A stretch of DNA of 64,000 nucleotides from Sinorhizobium fredii USDA 257 (GTDB taxonomy: Bacteria; Pseudomonadota; Alphaproteobacteria; Rhizobiales; Rhizobiaceae): assembly GCF_000265205.3 (NCBI RefSeq), contig NC_018000.1, forward strand, positions 4,464,001 to 4,528,000, written 5' to 3'. The translations under genes and the position numbers were made by a program. The notes below the pieces were generated by a model. It was given only the letters and a program-made list of their open reading frames with translations. It searched no databases and was not told the origin of the DNA. Positions 35,598 to 43,756 of this stretch are shown here, one piece after another (the first letter of the stretch is position 1; every line of letters begins with the position of its first letter).

Positions 35598-36719
35598 TCA
35601 TCTCTGCTTCGTTGCTTCCCGCGCCCCGTTTTGCTCAAGTGCGAAGGGGATGGGCGCGATGAAACCGAGGTCAAGCAATTGCCTTGATCCGCAAAACCGC
35701 ACGGAATGCTCGTACGCAAAATCGAATTCGCCGGTTTTCTCCAGGTCGATCAACATCTTGCGGTAGATGGCAGCCCCGTCGAAATACTGCCCGTCGCTTA
35801 CCGCCTGCTCGATCTTCTCACGGTAGTCTGAAAAGAATTTGAAGTGCAGGAGCACCCCGGAAATCTCCAGGAAGTTTCTCTCGCACGGCAGCGGCTGGTG
35901 AATGCTGACGCTGAGACTACAATTCCTGTCCCAGAAGATCAGCGGATATTTGATAAGTTCCAGCACATGCGCAAACTTGCGCTTTCGCGGCCCGCCCGTG
36001 ATACTTATCGCCCGCTTCGTGTAGGTAAGTTCATAGCCACTGCCGTCAAAATGGTCGGCAATTTCCCAAGGCATGCGATGATCATCGGGGCCGAGGGCGG
36101 CTGAGCCGAGCGGCGCGATCGGGTACATGTCGATCATGGGAGCGGCGAGACGCTTTTCGCCCCGCCGTTCGAGTACCCGGATGAGCTTGTCGAGGCGCTG
36201 ATGCTCAGAATCCTGATAGACCAGAAATTCGTCCGAATCGACATTGAGATACCATCTATCTCCCCCGTAACGATCGAACAAAGCTTCGCGCCACTCGCGA
36301 CCACGGCGCGCATCGCGGTAACGCAGGGGTGATCTCCACACATCGACGTCCGCTTGCGAGAGCAGGTATTCGCGCGTCCCGTCGGATGAAACGTCATCGA
36401 CGCAGATGAAACGCGACACGCCAAGCTTCCTGTAATGCGCCAGGAAGGACGGCATCAACTTCAGGTCGTTATGCGTATTGAAAACGAGCGGAATATCAGC
36501 CTTGGTGAGAGGTCGATATCCATCTTCGCGGAGGCAAACGATCTCGATCGCGCGTTTCCTTTTGCGCACCCGAGCCGTGAGCTTGTAGGTCTCATAGCGG
36601 GTCAGCAACCGGTCCAGAAGACTCCTTTGGTTCCGCTCGGTCCCAGAATGACGAAAAGGATAATCAAGATCGCCCAAAATCCGCTCCAGTCGGCCGCCAC
36701 GGTACGAGCGTTTATCCAT
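35598..36719 (-). CDS. Glycosyltransferase family 2-like protein
   Basis: 373 residues from the ATG at 36719; the longer frame starts with TTG and lacks support. Key blocks are LMPSFLAHYRKLGVSRFICVDDVSSDGTREYLLSQADVDVW and RWYLNVDSDEFLVYQ, which contain the DVSSDG nucleotide-sugar pattern and the DSD metal-binding triplet. It probably adds a sugar to a surface polysaccharide. The next gene upstream encodes a Stf0 sulfotransferase, suggesting the pair works in a sulfated surface glycan. Confidence 0.8.
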   Translation of the reverse strand: MDKRSYRGGRLERILGDLDYPFRHSGTERNQRSLLDRLLTRYETYKLTARVRKRKRAIEIVCLREDGYRPLTKADIPLVFNTHNDLKLMPSFLAHYRKLGVSRFICVDDVSSDGTREYLLSQADVDVWRSPLRYRDARRGREWREALFDRYGGDRWYLNVDSDEFLVYQDSEHQRLDKLIRVLERRGEKRLAAPMIDMYPIAPLGSAALGPDDHRMPWEIADHFDGSGYELTYTKRAISITGGPRKRKFAHVLELIKYPLIFWDRNCSLSVSIHQPLPCERNFLEISGVLLHFKFFSDYREKIEQAVSDGQYFDGAAIYRKMLIDLEKTGEFDFAYEHSVRFCGSRQLLDLGFIAPIPFALEQNGAREATKQR

Positions 36720-36793
36720 ATCGCCCCGACAATTCAACTACACAGGGGGTAGGAGCGTAAGTGGCGCGCTGCCCGCGATCTCAACCTGTCCCA

Positions 36794-37564
36794 TCAAAAC
36801 GCGAAGGGGTATCGCGCCTCAAGCCTCCGGGTCGCCAGCTTGAAGAAGTTCCTGATCTTTCCGGGTATGTGTTCGCGGCGATCATATGCGTCCAACAAGT
36901 GTGCGGATCTGCAATCCTCGTGAAAACGGGCCACCCATTCGTCTGTCAAGTCGTCGCGCTGAACCGCCATCGAGGTCTGGATATTGCCCGGCAGAGGCAC
37001 CCTCAGGTGTTCGGCAATGCAAGCGATAAACGGAGAAGGGTTCGGCACCAAGTCCTCGTAGACGAACTCTGCGGACTTCGCACCCGTGAGTTCCAGATAG
37101 CTCCGCCAGAAACTATAGCTGTCGCGAATATAGAAAAAGCATCTCGCAATCTCTTCAAAATCGTATCGTGGCTCAGTCCGATTTTCGATGTGAGCAGCGA
37201 AACTGCGCGTTTGTCTTGCCCTGGCGAAGGAAATTGCTTGGCGCAGCGTGTCTTCACGACGCAGGAAGACGAGCGCCACATCATGAACGGAAAGACAATA
37301 TTGAATGAAGTCCATTCCGTAGGTTTCGCGCGTGATGAAAAGATGGTTGGGGAATATTTTCAGCCCAAAATTTCCATTATCGGTAGAACTCTTTCTGATG
37401 ATTTCCTCGAAAAATTCCTCCCACGACAACGAGCTGGTGTCGAGGCGATGGATTTTCGGCGACAGCCATTCGCTTGACCGCCCCATATCTCCCGAATTGT
37501 TGATAAGCGAGCCAAGCCAATTCGAGCCGCTTCTCGCCTCGGTCAAAAGTAAATAACCGCGCAT
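36794..37564 (-). CDS. Stf0-type sulfotransferase
   Basis: 256 residues. It begins YLLLTEARSGSNWLGSLI, the PAPS-binding strand-loop of Stf0 sulfotransferases, followed by SLSWEEFFEEIIRKSS, YGMDFIQYCLSVHDVALVFLRRED and QAISFARARQTRSF, which match the 3'-phosphate-binding block. Such enzymes move sulfate from PAPS to a sugar; rhizobial relatives sulfate lipopolysaccharide or Nod-factor-like acceptors. The neighbouring GT2 gene lies 75 nt downstream. The acceptor here is unknown. Confidence 0.85.
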   Translation of the reverse strand: MRGYLLLTEARSGSNWLGSLINNSGDMGRSSEWLSPKIHRLDTSSLSWEEFFEEIIRKSSTDNGNFGLKIFPNHLFITRETYGMDFIQYCLSVHDVALVFLRREDTLRQAISFARARQTRSFAAHIENRTEPRYDFEEIARCFFYIRDSYSFWRSYLELTGAKSAEFVYEDLVPNPSPFIACIAEHLRVPLPGNIQTSMAVQRDDLTDEWVARFHEDCRSAHLLDAYDRREHIPGKIRNFFKLATRRLEARYPFAF

Positions 37565-37665
37565 AGTTCTCCGTCAGATTCGTCCTGCAACTTCCCAGCC
37601 ATTGGGTGAGCTAGGGAGAAATATCGGCTTTTTTAGAGCGCCGCTTTGGCGCCCCTGCTACCGGT

Positions 37666-37998
37666 CTAAACCTCCTCGCCGAGGCTCTTCCAGACGATCC
37701 CGGCAATTGCTGCACCGAATAGCGGTGCAATCCAGAACAGCCAAAGTTGGGCAAGCTGCTGTGCCTCTGTTGCGATCGAGGCGAAGCGATCGGTCCAGTC
37801 GTAGCCGCCGCGTGAGTATCCACACCCGGCCAGGCTCGATGTGCACGGCGAGCCGATACCTATCCCATTTAACTCGAAGGCCCATCCCGGCCCCTTCGGC
37901 GGCAGGTCGACGAGCATTGCGATGCAAGGATCGACGCGCACCGGCATGGGGTCGGGCGGAGGTGCATCAGGTGATTTTTTCGAGGGTGACTTGGCCAT
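37666..37998 (-). CDS. Small membrane protein with an aquaporin-like C-terminus
   Basis: 110 residues. The last 25-30 (AQLWLFWIAPLFGAAIAGIVWK) resemble the end of AqpZ-type aquaporins, including the IAP turn before the final helix. The first 80 residues are unlike any aquaporin (Pro-rich, then Gly/Cys-rich SLAGCGYSRGGYDW). It therefore looks like a fused or decayed fragment rather than a channel. Whether it is expressed is uncertain. Confidence 0.5.
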   Translation of the reverse strand: MAKSPSKKSPDAPPPDPMPVRVDPCIAMLVDLPPKGPGWAFELNGIGIGSPCTSSLAGCGYSRGGYDWTDRFASIATEAQQLAQLWLFWIAPLFGAAIAGIVWKSLGEEV

Positions 37999-38027
37999 GC
38001 GCCATTAACACATGAAAAGCGCACCTG

Positions 38028-38243
38028 TTACCGACTGCCTAATGTGAGCATCTCCCGCAGGGCATCCTCTCGTCTCACGCCTGACTGGAACAGATCAATC
38101 AGCCTTTGCGCGAGAATTTCCGCCTCTTCGCTGTCAACCCGGAGCTTTCGAAACTCCAACTCGCAGTCGAAGATTTTCTGAAGCAGGCAGAGGTCATCCG
38201 GCCCGACAGGATCCTGGTACGAGTGAACACTGAAAGGATTCAT
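38028..38243 (-). CDS. Small helical protein of rhizobial type
   Basis: 71 residues: SHQ-type start MNPFSVHSYQDPV, then DLCLLQKIFDCELEFRKLRVDSEEAEILAQRLIDLFQSGV. The DSEEAE...LIDLFQSGV...L pattern is familiar from short proteins of Rhizobiaceae, but no function has been assigned to them. It is the last annotated gene before the tRNA-Lys element. Confidence 0.6.
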   Translation of the reverse strand: MNPFSVHSYQDPVGPDDLCLLQKIFDCELEFRKLRVDSEEAEILAQRLIDLFQSGVRREDALREMLTLGSR

Positions 38244-38339
38244 GACGCGACCCTCCTCACTGGGGGCGAAAAGCGCGACGTCCCTTCTGCGCGGGACCCT
38301 TTAATCAAGGCCCCTGACGAAGCTAACTGTACACCAAAA

Positions 38340-38359
38340 TTGTGGCAGCCCTGCCACAA
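38340..38359. promoter_or_regulatory. Perfect inverted repeat
   Basis: Arms TTGTGGCAG / CTGCCACAA separated by two bases, between the 71-residue gene and a short frame. It lies 97 nt upstream of the small gene's start, so it could be an operator or a small RNA hairpin. There is no T-run, so it is not a terminator. Confidence 0.4.
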
Positions 38360-38478
38360 ACAGATAACGCTGGATTGACTTTCCGGCGCATGAAAACATA
38401 TCAGCACCCCGGCGCTGTGCGGGCGCTCATCCATGACATGCGGAACCCATCAAGCCTCGAGTCGAGGAGGATTCCCGC

Positions 38479-38598
38479 ATGCCGAAAAGGATCGCCGAGT
38501 TCACGCTCCCGCACATGGTTCTGACGTGCAACCAGGGCGGCCTTAAGGGCTACAACGCTCCCACTGATTTTCGGTGCAGCCAATCTCCAGCAAATTGA
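38479..38598 (+). CDS. Possible 39-residue peptide
   Basis: ATG at 38479 with a strong GAGGAGG-type ribosome site 8-10 nt upstream; product MPKRIAEFTLPHMVLTCNQG, then GLKGYNAPTDFRCSQSPAN. It has no recognised family. It may be real because of the ribosome site, or a truncated start of a longer gene destroyed nearby. Confidence 0.35.
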   Translation: MPKRIAEFTLPHMVLTCNQGGLKGYNAPTDFRCSQSPAN

Positions 38599-38855
38599 TC
38601 ACCGCATTCTTCCGCAGAGCGTGGAAGACGATCCGGTTTCCCAGAAGGGCTTGAAGACGATCTGCAACATGTCTGCGCAGATCGTGCAGCACTGGGAGGT
38701 GGCTTTGAGAAGCCTCGCGAAGGACGTGATGAAGCTCACGGAATCACGCTGGAGCGAGATTGAGCCGGCCGCTTTTAGGAACAAGAACGGAACGTGGAAA
38801 CTATTAATCCGGAAATCCCGGATAACATGGAAATTGCGCGATGATTTCAAGAGGC

Positions 38856-38905
38856 TTTGGTGGGTGATCACGGGCTCGAACCGTGGACCCGCTGATTAAG
38901 AGTCA
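38856..38905. repeat. attL: 50-bp copy of the tRNA-Lys 3' half
   Basis: Identical to 49345-49394. It spans the anticodon loop to the CCA end and a few bases beyond. This is the displaced 3' half of the original tRNA gene, left after site-specific recombination. Confidence 0.9.
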
Positions 38906-39012
38906 CCGGCCACACCAACTTAATCAATGACTTAAACGCTTATAACTCATTGTTTTTATTGGGCTATATATTTTGGTGTGGTTTCGGGTGTTAGGGTGTG
39001 TTATAGCGACCT

Positions 39013-39032
39013 TGCGCGGAAATGCGCGGAAA
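39013..39032. repeat. Left arm-type repeat pair
   Basis: Two tandem copies of TGCGCGGAAA, 107 nt inside the left attachment site. The same 10-mer occurs twice at 49259-49280 near the other end, in the same orientation, with a 2-bp spacer. They are probably integrase or accessory-protein arm sites. Confidence 0.65.
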
Positions 39033-39040
39033 TTTTCCCG

Positions 39041-39079
39041 AAATCAGCAGGTCCAAACCAAAAATCAGCAGGTCCAAAC
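39041..39079 (+). repeat. Two 18-bp direct repeats before the integrase ATG
   Basis: AAATCAGCAGGTCCAAAC occurs at 39041-39058 and at 39062-39079, three bases apart; the second ends at the ATG and includes the AGCAGG ribosome site. Possible binding sites for an autoregulating integrase or excisionase. Confidence 0.65.
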
Positions 39080-40291
39080 ATGAAGCTCACCGCCGCCTCG
39101 ATCGCCACACTGCCCCCTCGCAAACTCCCCTATCCCGACAGCCTGCTTCCCGGTCTCGCGCTCTACGTCGGCGCAAAACGCCGCACCTGGCAATTGCGTT
39201 ACCGGACCGGCGGCGGCGTCCAGAAAACCGACAAACTCGGCTACTTCATTCCAAGCGCGCCGGAAGGCTCGGACAGTCTCGGCCTCGCCGACGCCAGAGC
39301 TAAGGCTCGCGAAATTCTCAGTCGTGTCGAGGCGGGCGTGCCGGTCGCCGAGGAGAAGGTCCCGCATCCGAAGACGGGCGGCGAGACCGTCGAGCAATCG
39401 CTGGACAAATACGAGAAATACCGCACCCGGCAGGGCGGCAAGATCAAGTCACTGCCGAAAACGATGAAGGCGCTTCGCTCCGCGCTCGCCGACTATGCGT
39501 CGTTACCGGTCGCCAACTTCACCCGCCGCGATCTGCGCAAGGCATCCGAAGTGATCGCCGAACGCGGCTCAGTTCATGCCGCCTCGGCATTCCTGCGCTA
39601 CTCGGGGCCGTGGCTGAAATGGCTCGTCGAACGCGAACTGATCGAAACCAACTTCTCGCGCGACGTCTCAAAGCCAGCCGCAACGAAAAAGCGGAAGCGG
39701 GTTTTGACCGACGACGAGATCAGGCGCGTCTGGGCCGCCGCTGGCTCAATGGAAGGCATCCGCCGCAACGCCGCCAAAAACTATGGCCGCGCCGTGCATC
39801 TGCTCATGCTGACTGGGCAACGTCTCGACGAGGTGATCAGCCTGAAACACGGCGACATTCTCGATGGTAAATGGCGGCTGAAAGACAAGGACAACAAGAG
39901 CGGTCGTGACCATCTCATCACCTTCTCGAAAACGGCGTTGAAGATCATCGGCAGTGGCGAGGCCGACGAACTGGTGTTTCCGGGCGTGCATGAGAAGATT
40001 TCCGGCTTTAGTCGCCTGAAACGCGATTTGGACGAGGCTTCCGGCACTAGCAATTGGCGAATTCATGATTTGAGAAGGACGCTTTTCACTCGCCTCGTCG
40101 AAGACCTAGAATTCCCCGAAGAGATCGCGCACGCCATTTGCAACCACAAGCAACAAGGGCTTAGCGCCGTCTATAATCAAGCCACGCGTGAGAAGCAGAA
40201 GGCGAAGGCATGGGAAGCATGGGACGACCGTTTGCGGGCGATCCTCGCGGCGGAAAAGGTCGTGCCTCTGGCCAAAAGCAAGCGCGCCTGA
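39080..40291 (+). CDS. int: P4-type tyrosine integrase
   Basis: 403 residues from the ATG at 39080; earlier in-frame Mets lie across the repeats and are not favoured. The N-terminal DUF4102-like domain (LTAASIATLPPRKLPYPDSLLPGLALYVG) is followed by a SAM-like core domain (about 100-180) and the catalytic domain with Arg in LTGQRLDEVISLKHGDI (about 246), HDLRRT at 329-333, and Tyr365 in AVYNQATR. Such enzymes recombine attP with a tRNA gene. It is close to the left attachment site and should be the enzyme that made this integration. Confidence 0.92.
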   Translation: MKLTAASIATLPPRKLPYPDSLLPGLALYVGAKRRTWQLRYRTGGGVQKTDKLGYFIPSAPEGSDSLGLADARAKAREILSRVEAGVPVAEEKVPHPKTGGETVEQSLDKYEKYRTRQGGKIKSLPKTMKALRSALADYASLPVANFTRRDLRKASEVIAERGSVHAASAFLRYSGPWLKWLVERELIETNFSRDVSKPAATKKRKRVLTDDEIRRVWAAAGSMEGIRRNAAKNYGRAVHLLMLTGQRLDEVISLKHGDILDGKWRLKDKDNKSGRDHLITFSKTALKIIGSGEADELVFPGVHEKISGFSRLKRDLDEASGTSNWRIHDLRRTLFTRLVEDLEFPEEIAHAICNHKQQGLSAVYNQATREKQKAKAWEAWDDRLRAILAAEKVVPLAKSKRA

Positions 40292-40320
40292 CCGTCGAAA
40301 ACCGGGACCAACACGAAACC

Positions 40321-40344
40321 AAGGGGCGGCAGCGCCCCTTTTTT
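40321..40344 (+). terminator. Rho-independent terminator after the integrase
   Basis: 8-bp stem AAGGGGCG / CGCCCCTT with a GCAG loop, running into T6, 30 nt after the integrase stop. Perfect stem and T-run. Confidence 0.85.
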
Positions 40345-40359
40345 CATGCGCGCCATCAC

Positions 40360-40399
40360 GTATAAATCCAAATCTGCACTAGTATAAATCCAAATCTGC
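40360..40399. promoter_or_regulatory. Direct repeats and palindrome upstream of the AlpA-like gene
   Basis: GTATAAATCCAAATCTGC is repeated exactly at 40360-40377 and 40382-40399. Further on, at about 40427-40438, lies the perfect palindrome TACAAATTTGTA. The region from 40345 to 40500 is AT-rich between GC-rich genes. It looks like the control region of the AlpA-like gene 126 nt away. Confidence 0.6.
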
Positions 40400-40525
40400 G
40401 TTAGCACTCTTGAGCATATAGCAAGTACAAATTTGTATTTGAACAATATAGTTGCACTCATATGTGATTGAGTGTTTTAATGGTCCATGTACCTCTGTGG
40501 GCACCATTCACGACGGAGCAGCTTG

Positions 40526-40765
40526 ATGCCTAGTCCTTCGAAACTCCCGCTAGTTGCCGACCAAAAAGTCAAGGTCAGATACGCCGATCTTCTGCGCTTG
40601 GGCATCGTCGGTTCGCGCTTCGACCTGCATACCAAGATCAAGAAAGGCCGTTTGCCACCGCCGCACAAGGACGGCGACGACTGGCGCTCGGCTGCATGGT
40701 GGTGGGCTGACGAAATAGATGAGGCGCTGGCTCGCGAGCGCGAAATGCTCGACGCCGCCGAATAA
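40526..40765 (+). CDS. AlpA/excisionase-like small DNA-binding protein
   Basis: 79 residues from the ATG at 40526 (GGAG 8 nt upstream). KVKVRYADLLRLGIVGSRFDLHTKIKKGRLPPP is the winged-helix layout of AlpA-type proteins: a helix-turn-helix followed by a short wing with GRLPPP. AlpA-like proteins act as excisionases or activators of integrase genes in phages and satellites. It is the first gene after the terminator and repeat region. Confidence 0.7.
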   Translation: MPSPSKLPLVADQKVKVRYADLLRLGIVGSRFDLHTKIKKGRLPPPHKDGDDWRSAAWWWADEIDEALAREREMLDAAE

Positions 40766-40836
40766 AAGGAAACCCGCCACCAGCGATCAGGCAACGGGTC
40801 TCAGAGGCTATTATCCACGCCGCGATTATCCCGCAA

Positions 40837-41022
40837 ATGCCTGAAAACGCAAGGTGGCTTCCCTTCGGAGGGAAACCGCGATGCACAGGACTCTCTGAGA
40901 TGATCGGCGGGATTGACGCCCGCCGCACCGGTCCCCGAGGGGACACATCCCCACATGCGAGTCGATGGTGCCAAAAAGGTACCACCCATCACGGTCCCAA
41001 CGACGAGGAGGACTGGCGGTGA
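40837..41022 (+). CDS. Possible small protein overlapping the RepA-like start
   Basis: 61 residues, starting MPENARWLPFGGKPRCTGLSE. Its stop overlaps the GTG of the next gene by 4 nt, which suggests coupling, but there is no ribosome site ahead of its ATG and no similarity. It may simply be an open frame. Confidence 0.3.
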   Translation: MPENARWLPFGGKPRCTGLSEMIGGIDARRTGPRGDTSPHASRWCQKGTTHHGPNDEEDWR

Positions 41023-42257
41023 AAGCCGATGTCATTCCCCCGAAGAAACCTCTACAGGCGCAGCGTTTCGTCTGGCATGATCCTGTTACCATCCCGCGCC
41101 GCCAATGCATCTATCCCGATCTCTATTATCGCGGTTTCGCCACTGCCACCGTCGCGCCCGGCGGCATCGGCAAGAGCGGCCTTTGCCTCGTCGAAGCCGT
41201 CGCGCTCGCCTCTGGCCGCGATCTCCTGCGCATTGGTTCCCGCTTCCGCACCGACGAGAAATTGCGCGTCTGGTACTGGAACGGCGAAGACCCTTTCGAC
41301 GAACTGGAACGGCAGGTTCATGCCATTTGCCAGCATTACGGCCTCGGCAAAGACGATATCTATGGGCAGCTTTTCCTCGACAGCGGCCGAACCACGCCGA
41401 TCAAGCTCGTTACGGCTTCCGGGCGTGAAGGGTTTAGAGTTAACAGCACGGCGCTCAAGGAACTTGAACATACGATCAGCGGCAATGGAATCGATCTCGC
41501 GATCTTCGATCCGCTCGCGAACTTCGTCACCGCCAATTCGAATTCCAACGAGGTCATGGGCGCGATCAGCGAAACATGTGCCAACATCGCCAGTCATTGC
41601 GATTGCGGCATCGGCATCGTCCACCATCCGCGCAAGACGAACGGCAGCACGGAAATCACCGCCGAGGATGCCAGAGGCGGCGGTGCCTTAATCGCCGGAT
41701 GCCGTGTTGTCCGCGTCCTGAACCGCATGACGAAGGACGAGGCGGCAAACGCTGGCATTCCCGGCAATGGGCATCGCCGCTATTTCCGCGCCAGCCTCGA
41801 CAAGATCAACCTGACACCGCCGCGCGACGACATCACCTGGCGCTTCCTCGAGGACGTGGTTCTGCCGAACGGCGACCCGGACGACCTCATCAATCCGGAC
41901 GGCGATCACGTCCGCGTGGTCGTTCCATGGCGGTGGCCGAACGCCTTCGACGACGTCCAGAGCCGCCACATCATCGCCTTTCAGGATGCGCTCGAACGCG
42001 AGGAAACACGCATCCGGTCCGACCAACAGTCCACCGATTGGGTCGGTCATCTGCTCGCTGAAATACTCGACATCGATGCCGGTCGGTTCATCCGCGCCAA
42101 GGCGGACCGCAGCGATGCACAGAACGCGGCGCGCAGCCGCTGCGCCGAGATCATCAAGGAATGGATCAAGAGCGGAATACTCATTGAGGAGACCGTGAGA
42201 GATGAGAAAAAGAGCCGGGAAATTCCAGTTGTACGCGTCGGCACGCGGTACGCGTAA
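41019..42257 (+). CDS. RepA-like hexameric ATPase (replicative helicase fold)
   Basis: 412 residues from a GTG at 41019 (GAGGAG 8 nt upstream). APGGIGKSGLCLVEAVAL at 46-63 is the Walker A of RSF1010 RepA/AAA_25-type proteins. WYWNGEDPFDELERQVHAICQHYGL, the Walker B strand IDLAIFDP (about 160) and GIGIVHHPRKTNG with the arginine/histidine sensor follow. A helical C-terminus then carries charged residues. Such proteins load at an origin and drive plasmid or satellite replication. It probably replicates the excised element. Confidence 0.85.
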   Translation: MKADVIPPKKPLQAQRFVWHDPVTIPRRQCIYPDLYYRGFATATVAPGGIGKSGLCLVEAVALASGRDLLRIGSRFRTDEKLRVWYWNGEDPFDELERQVHAICQHYGLGKDDIYGQLFLDSGRTTPIKLVTASGREGFRVNSTALKELEHTISGNGIDLAIFDPLANFVTANSNSNEVMGAISETCANIASHCDCGIGIVHHPRKTNGSTEITAEDARGGGALIAGCRVVRVLNRMTKDEAANAGIPGNGHRRYFRASLDKINLTPPRDDITWRFLEDVVLPNGDPDDLINPDGDHVRVVVPWRWPNAFDDVQSRHIIAFQDALEREETRIRSDQQSTDWVGHLLAEILDIDAGRFIRAKADRSDAQNAARSRCAEIIKEWIKSGILIEETVRDEKKSREIPVVRVGTRYA

Positions 42258-42475
42258 AAGTTACCCCACCCAAAACGGCAAAGTGGGGAATGGGTGGGGA
42301 AACACCACGCGGCGGACCATTACGGGACCAGTCCTCCCACCCGTTTCCCCACCACCCTTATACCCGTTTACGGGTAAGGGTGGGGAAACGCTGGTGGGGT
42401 GGTCCTGTTTCGGAGTGGAGACCGCAGACATCCCACCCTGCTCGGGTGGGGTGGAAGTGGGTGGGGATTGAACGG
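42258..42475. repeat. Block of CCCCACCC/GGGTGGGG repeats, possible replication origin
   Basis: At least eight copies of CCCCACC-like motifs in both orientations within 218 bp. The centre (42343-42389) forms a large imperfect palindrome: GTTTCCCCACC ... ACCCG / CGGGT ... GGTGGGGAAAC. It lies directly after the RepA-like gene. Repeated motifs and strong secondary structure next to a replication ATPase suggest an origin or iteron region. Some of the DNA could alternatively be a leader of the next gene. Confidence 0.5.
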
Positions 42476-42718
42476 ATGACGATCCACCCCGCCGACATCG
42501 AGGACGTCGAGGACCTGCGCCGCCAACTCGCCGAGGTTCAGCGCGAGCGGGACGAGGCGATCCGCGAGCGCGACCGGCTGCGGCGGCGGCTGGCGTATGT
42601 GCAGATGCAGGTCGGCTTCGCGGTCGACGAGTTGCGATGCGGACGGGTTGATCAAGCGCGGCGACGGCTGGACCGCAAGGGAGTTTCGATGAAGGAACGG
42701 CAAAGCCCGAGCCAATGA
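42476..42718 (+). CDS. Small coiled-coil protein
   Basis: 80 residues (TIHPADIEDVEDLRRQLAEVQRERDEAIRERDRLRRRLAYVQ). The core is a strong heptad coil; the C-terminal VDELRCGRVDQARRRLDRKG is basic. A GGGG-type ribosome site lies ahead of the ATG. No homologous domain recognised. It could be a dimerising accessory to the RepA-like protein. Confidence 0.55.
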   Translation: MTIHPADIEDVEDLRRQLAEVQRERDEAIRERDRLRRRLAYVQMQVGFAVDELRCGRVDQARRRLDRKGVSMKERQSPSQ

Positions 42719-42740
42719 TCCGGGCGAAGGAGGAAAGGCG

Positions 42741-43004
42741 ATGAAGGTAGAGGAGAACTGGCAGCGCATCGAAGCAACGCGGATTGTAAATCGCTGGATT
42801 CGTGAGGGCGAAGCTGCTGCGCTCAAAGGGGATTTCGGGCCGGATTGGCTAGTACAACTCGGCGGCACGTTAATCGAACGTGGAAAAATGGGTGCGGAGA
42901 CCTGCCGCATGCGCCTCGCTCATATCGCCGACGATGCGAGACCAGAACGGGACGCGGAACGAGCGTGGCTTGTCGAGCGGATCGAACAGGAGTTAAGGCA
43001 ATGA
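42741..43004 (+). CDS. Small acidic/helical protein
   Basis: 87 residues with an AGGAGG-type ribosome site. EENWQRIEATRIVNRWIREGEAAALKGDFGPDWLVQLGGTL is helical. Its stop overlaps the DUF4326 gene by 4 nt. No family recognised. Confidence 0.55.
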   Translation: MKVEENWQRIEATRIVNRWIREGEAAALKGDFGPDWLVQLGGTLIERGKMGAETCRMRLAHIADDARPERDAERAWLVERIEQELRQ

Positions 43005-43342
43005 GCGAGCGTCGCCGCATGCTCGACCAGGGTCTCACCGTTGTCGGAACCATGCGCAAGGTCGGCGGCATCCTCGTCGACCATGACCTGATCGCCTATG
43101 CGCAGGATCGCGGCCTTGTCGTCCGCATCGATCGCCAGACCGATTGGGGCAATCCCTTCCGGATGACAACAGAGACTGACCGCGATCTCGCCTGCGACCG
43201 GTTCGAAAGCTACCTGCGCGCCAATCCCGATCTGCTCGCACGCATCCCGTCACTCAAGGGCAAGTTGCTCTTGTGCTGGTGCCATCCCCGCAGGTGTCAC
43301 GGCGACACGCTCGCAGCGGTGGCGAATGAAGCAGCAGCTTAA
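43001..43342 (+). CDS. DUF4326-domain protein
   Basis: 113 residues. The VVRIDRQTDWGNPF motif, a Cys in RDLACDRFESYL and a C-terminal LLCWCHPRRCHGDTLA make the zinc-ribbon-like DUF4326 signature; such proteins are widely encoded in phages and mobile elements and have no settled role. The ATGA overlap links it to the gene before. Confidence 0.85.
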   Translation: MSERRRMLDQGLTVVGTMRKVGGILVDHDLIAYAQDRGLVVRIDRQTDWGNPFRMTTETDRDLACDRFESYLRANPDLLARIPSLKGKLLLCWCHPRRCHGDTLAAVANEAAA

Positions 43343-43381
43343 GTGTTGCCGTAGTTCCAGATCAGAACAAGGGAAACACTT

Positions 43382-43756
43382 ATGAGCAGAGGTCACGGCA
43401 GGATCGAGCGCGCTATCATCGAACTATTCAAGACCGGTGACACGTGGACCGTCGAAGACCTATGTCGCGCCGCCTTTCCCGGCCTGAACCGGATCGAGCG
43501 CAAGCATCGCGTTGCTGCTCGTCGGGCAGCCCATAACGTCGCCGAAGAGTGCGGCGTCGGCACCGTGGAAGGTGGCATTCATTGCGGTCCTGTCCTGCTC
43601 TTCGGTCGCATCGGAGCGCCACATGACATCATCAGTCAGGCATGGCGCGCTGCCTTGGATCGTCGCAATGAGAGCGCGAGAGGTGGACGGCCACGCGCAA
43701 GACGAATGCGGTTCTCGCGCAACATCATCGATGTATGCGACATCATTGATGTATGA
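43382..43756 (+). CDS. Putative winged-helix protein with a duplicated end
   Basis: 124 residues. RIERAIIELFKTGDTWTVEDLCRAAFPGLNRIERKHRVAARRAAHNV has the layout of a winged helix: a helix, a TWTVEDL turn, then a second helix with basic residues. It might regulate element genes. The C-terminus ends in two 18-bp-spaced copies of ACATCATYGATGTATG (43722-43755), encoding NIIDVCDIIDV. No close family. Confidence 0.6.
   Translation: MSRGHGRIERAIIELFKTGDTWTVEDLCRAAFPGLNRIERKHRVAARRAAHNVAEECGVGTVEGGIHCGPVLLFGRIGAPHDIISQAWRAALDRRNESARGGRPRARRMRFSRNIIDVCDIIDV

Noticed and set aside
38621..38899. A 92-codon plus-strand frame running into attL
   Set aside because: It ends inside the attachment site copy of a tRNA and has no recognised product.
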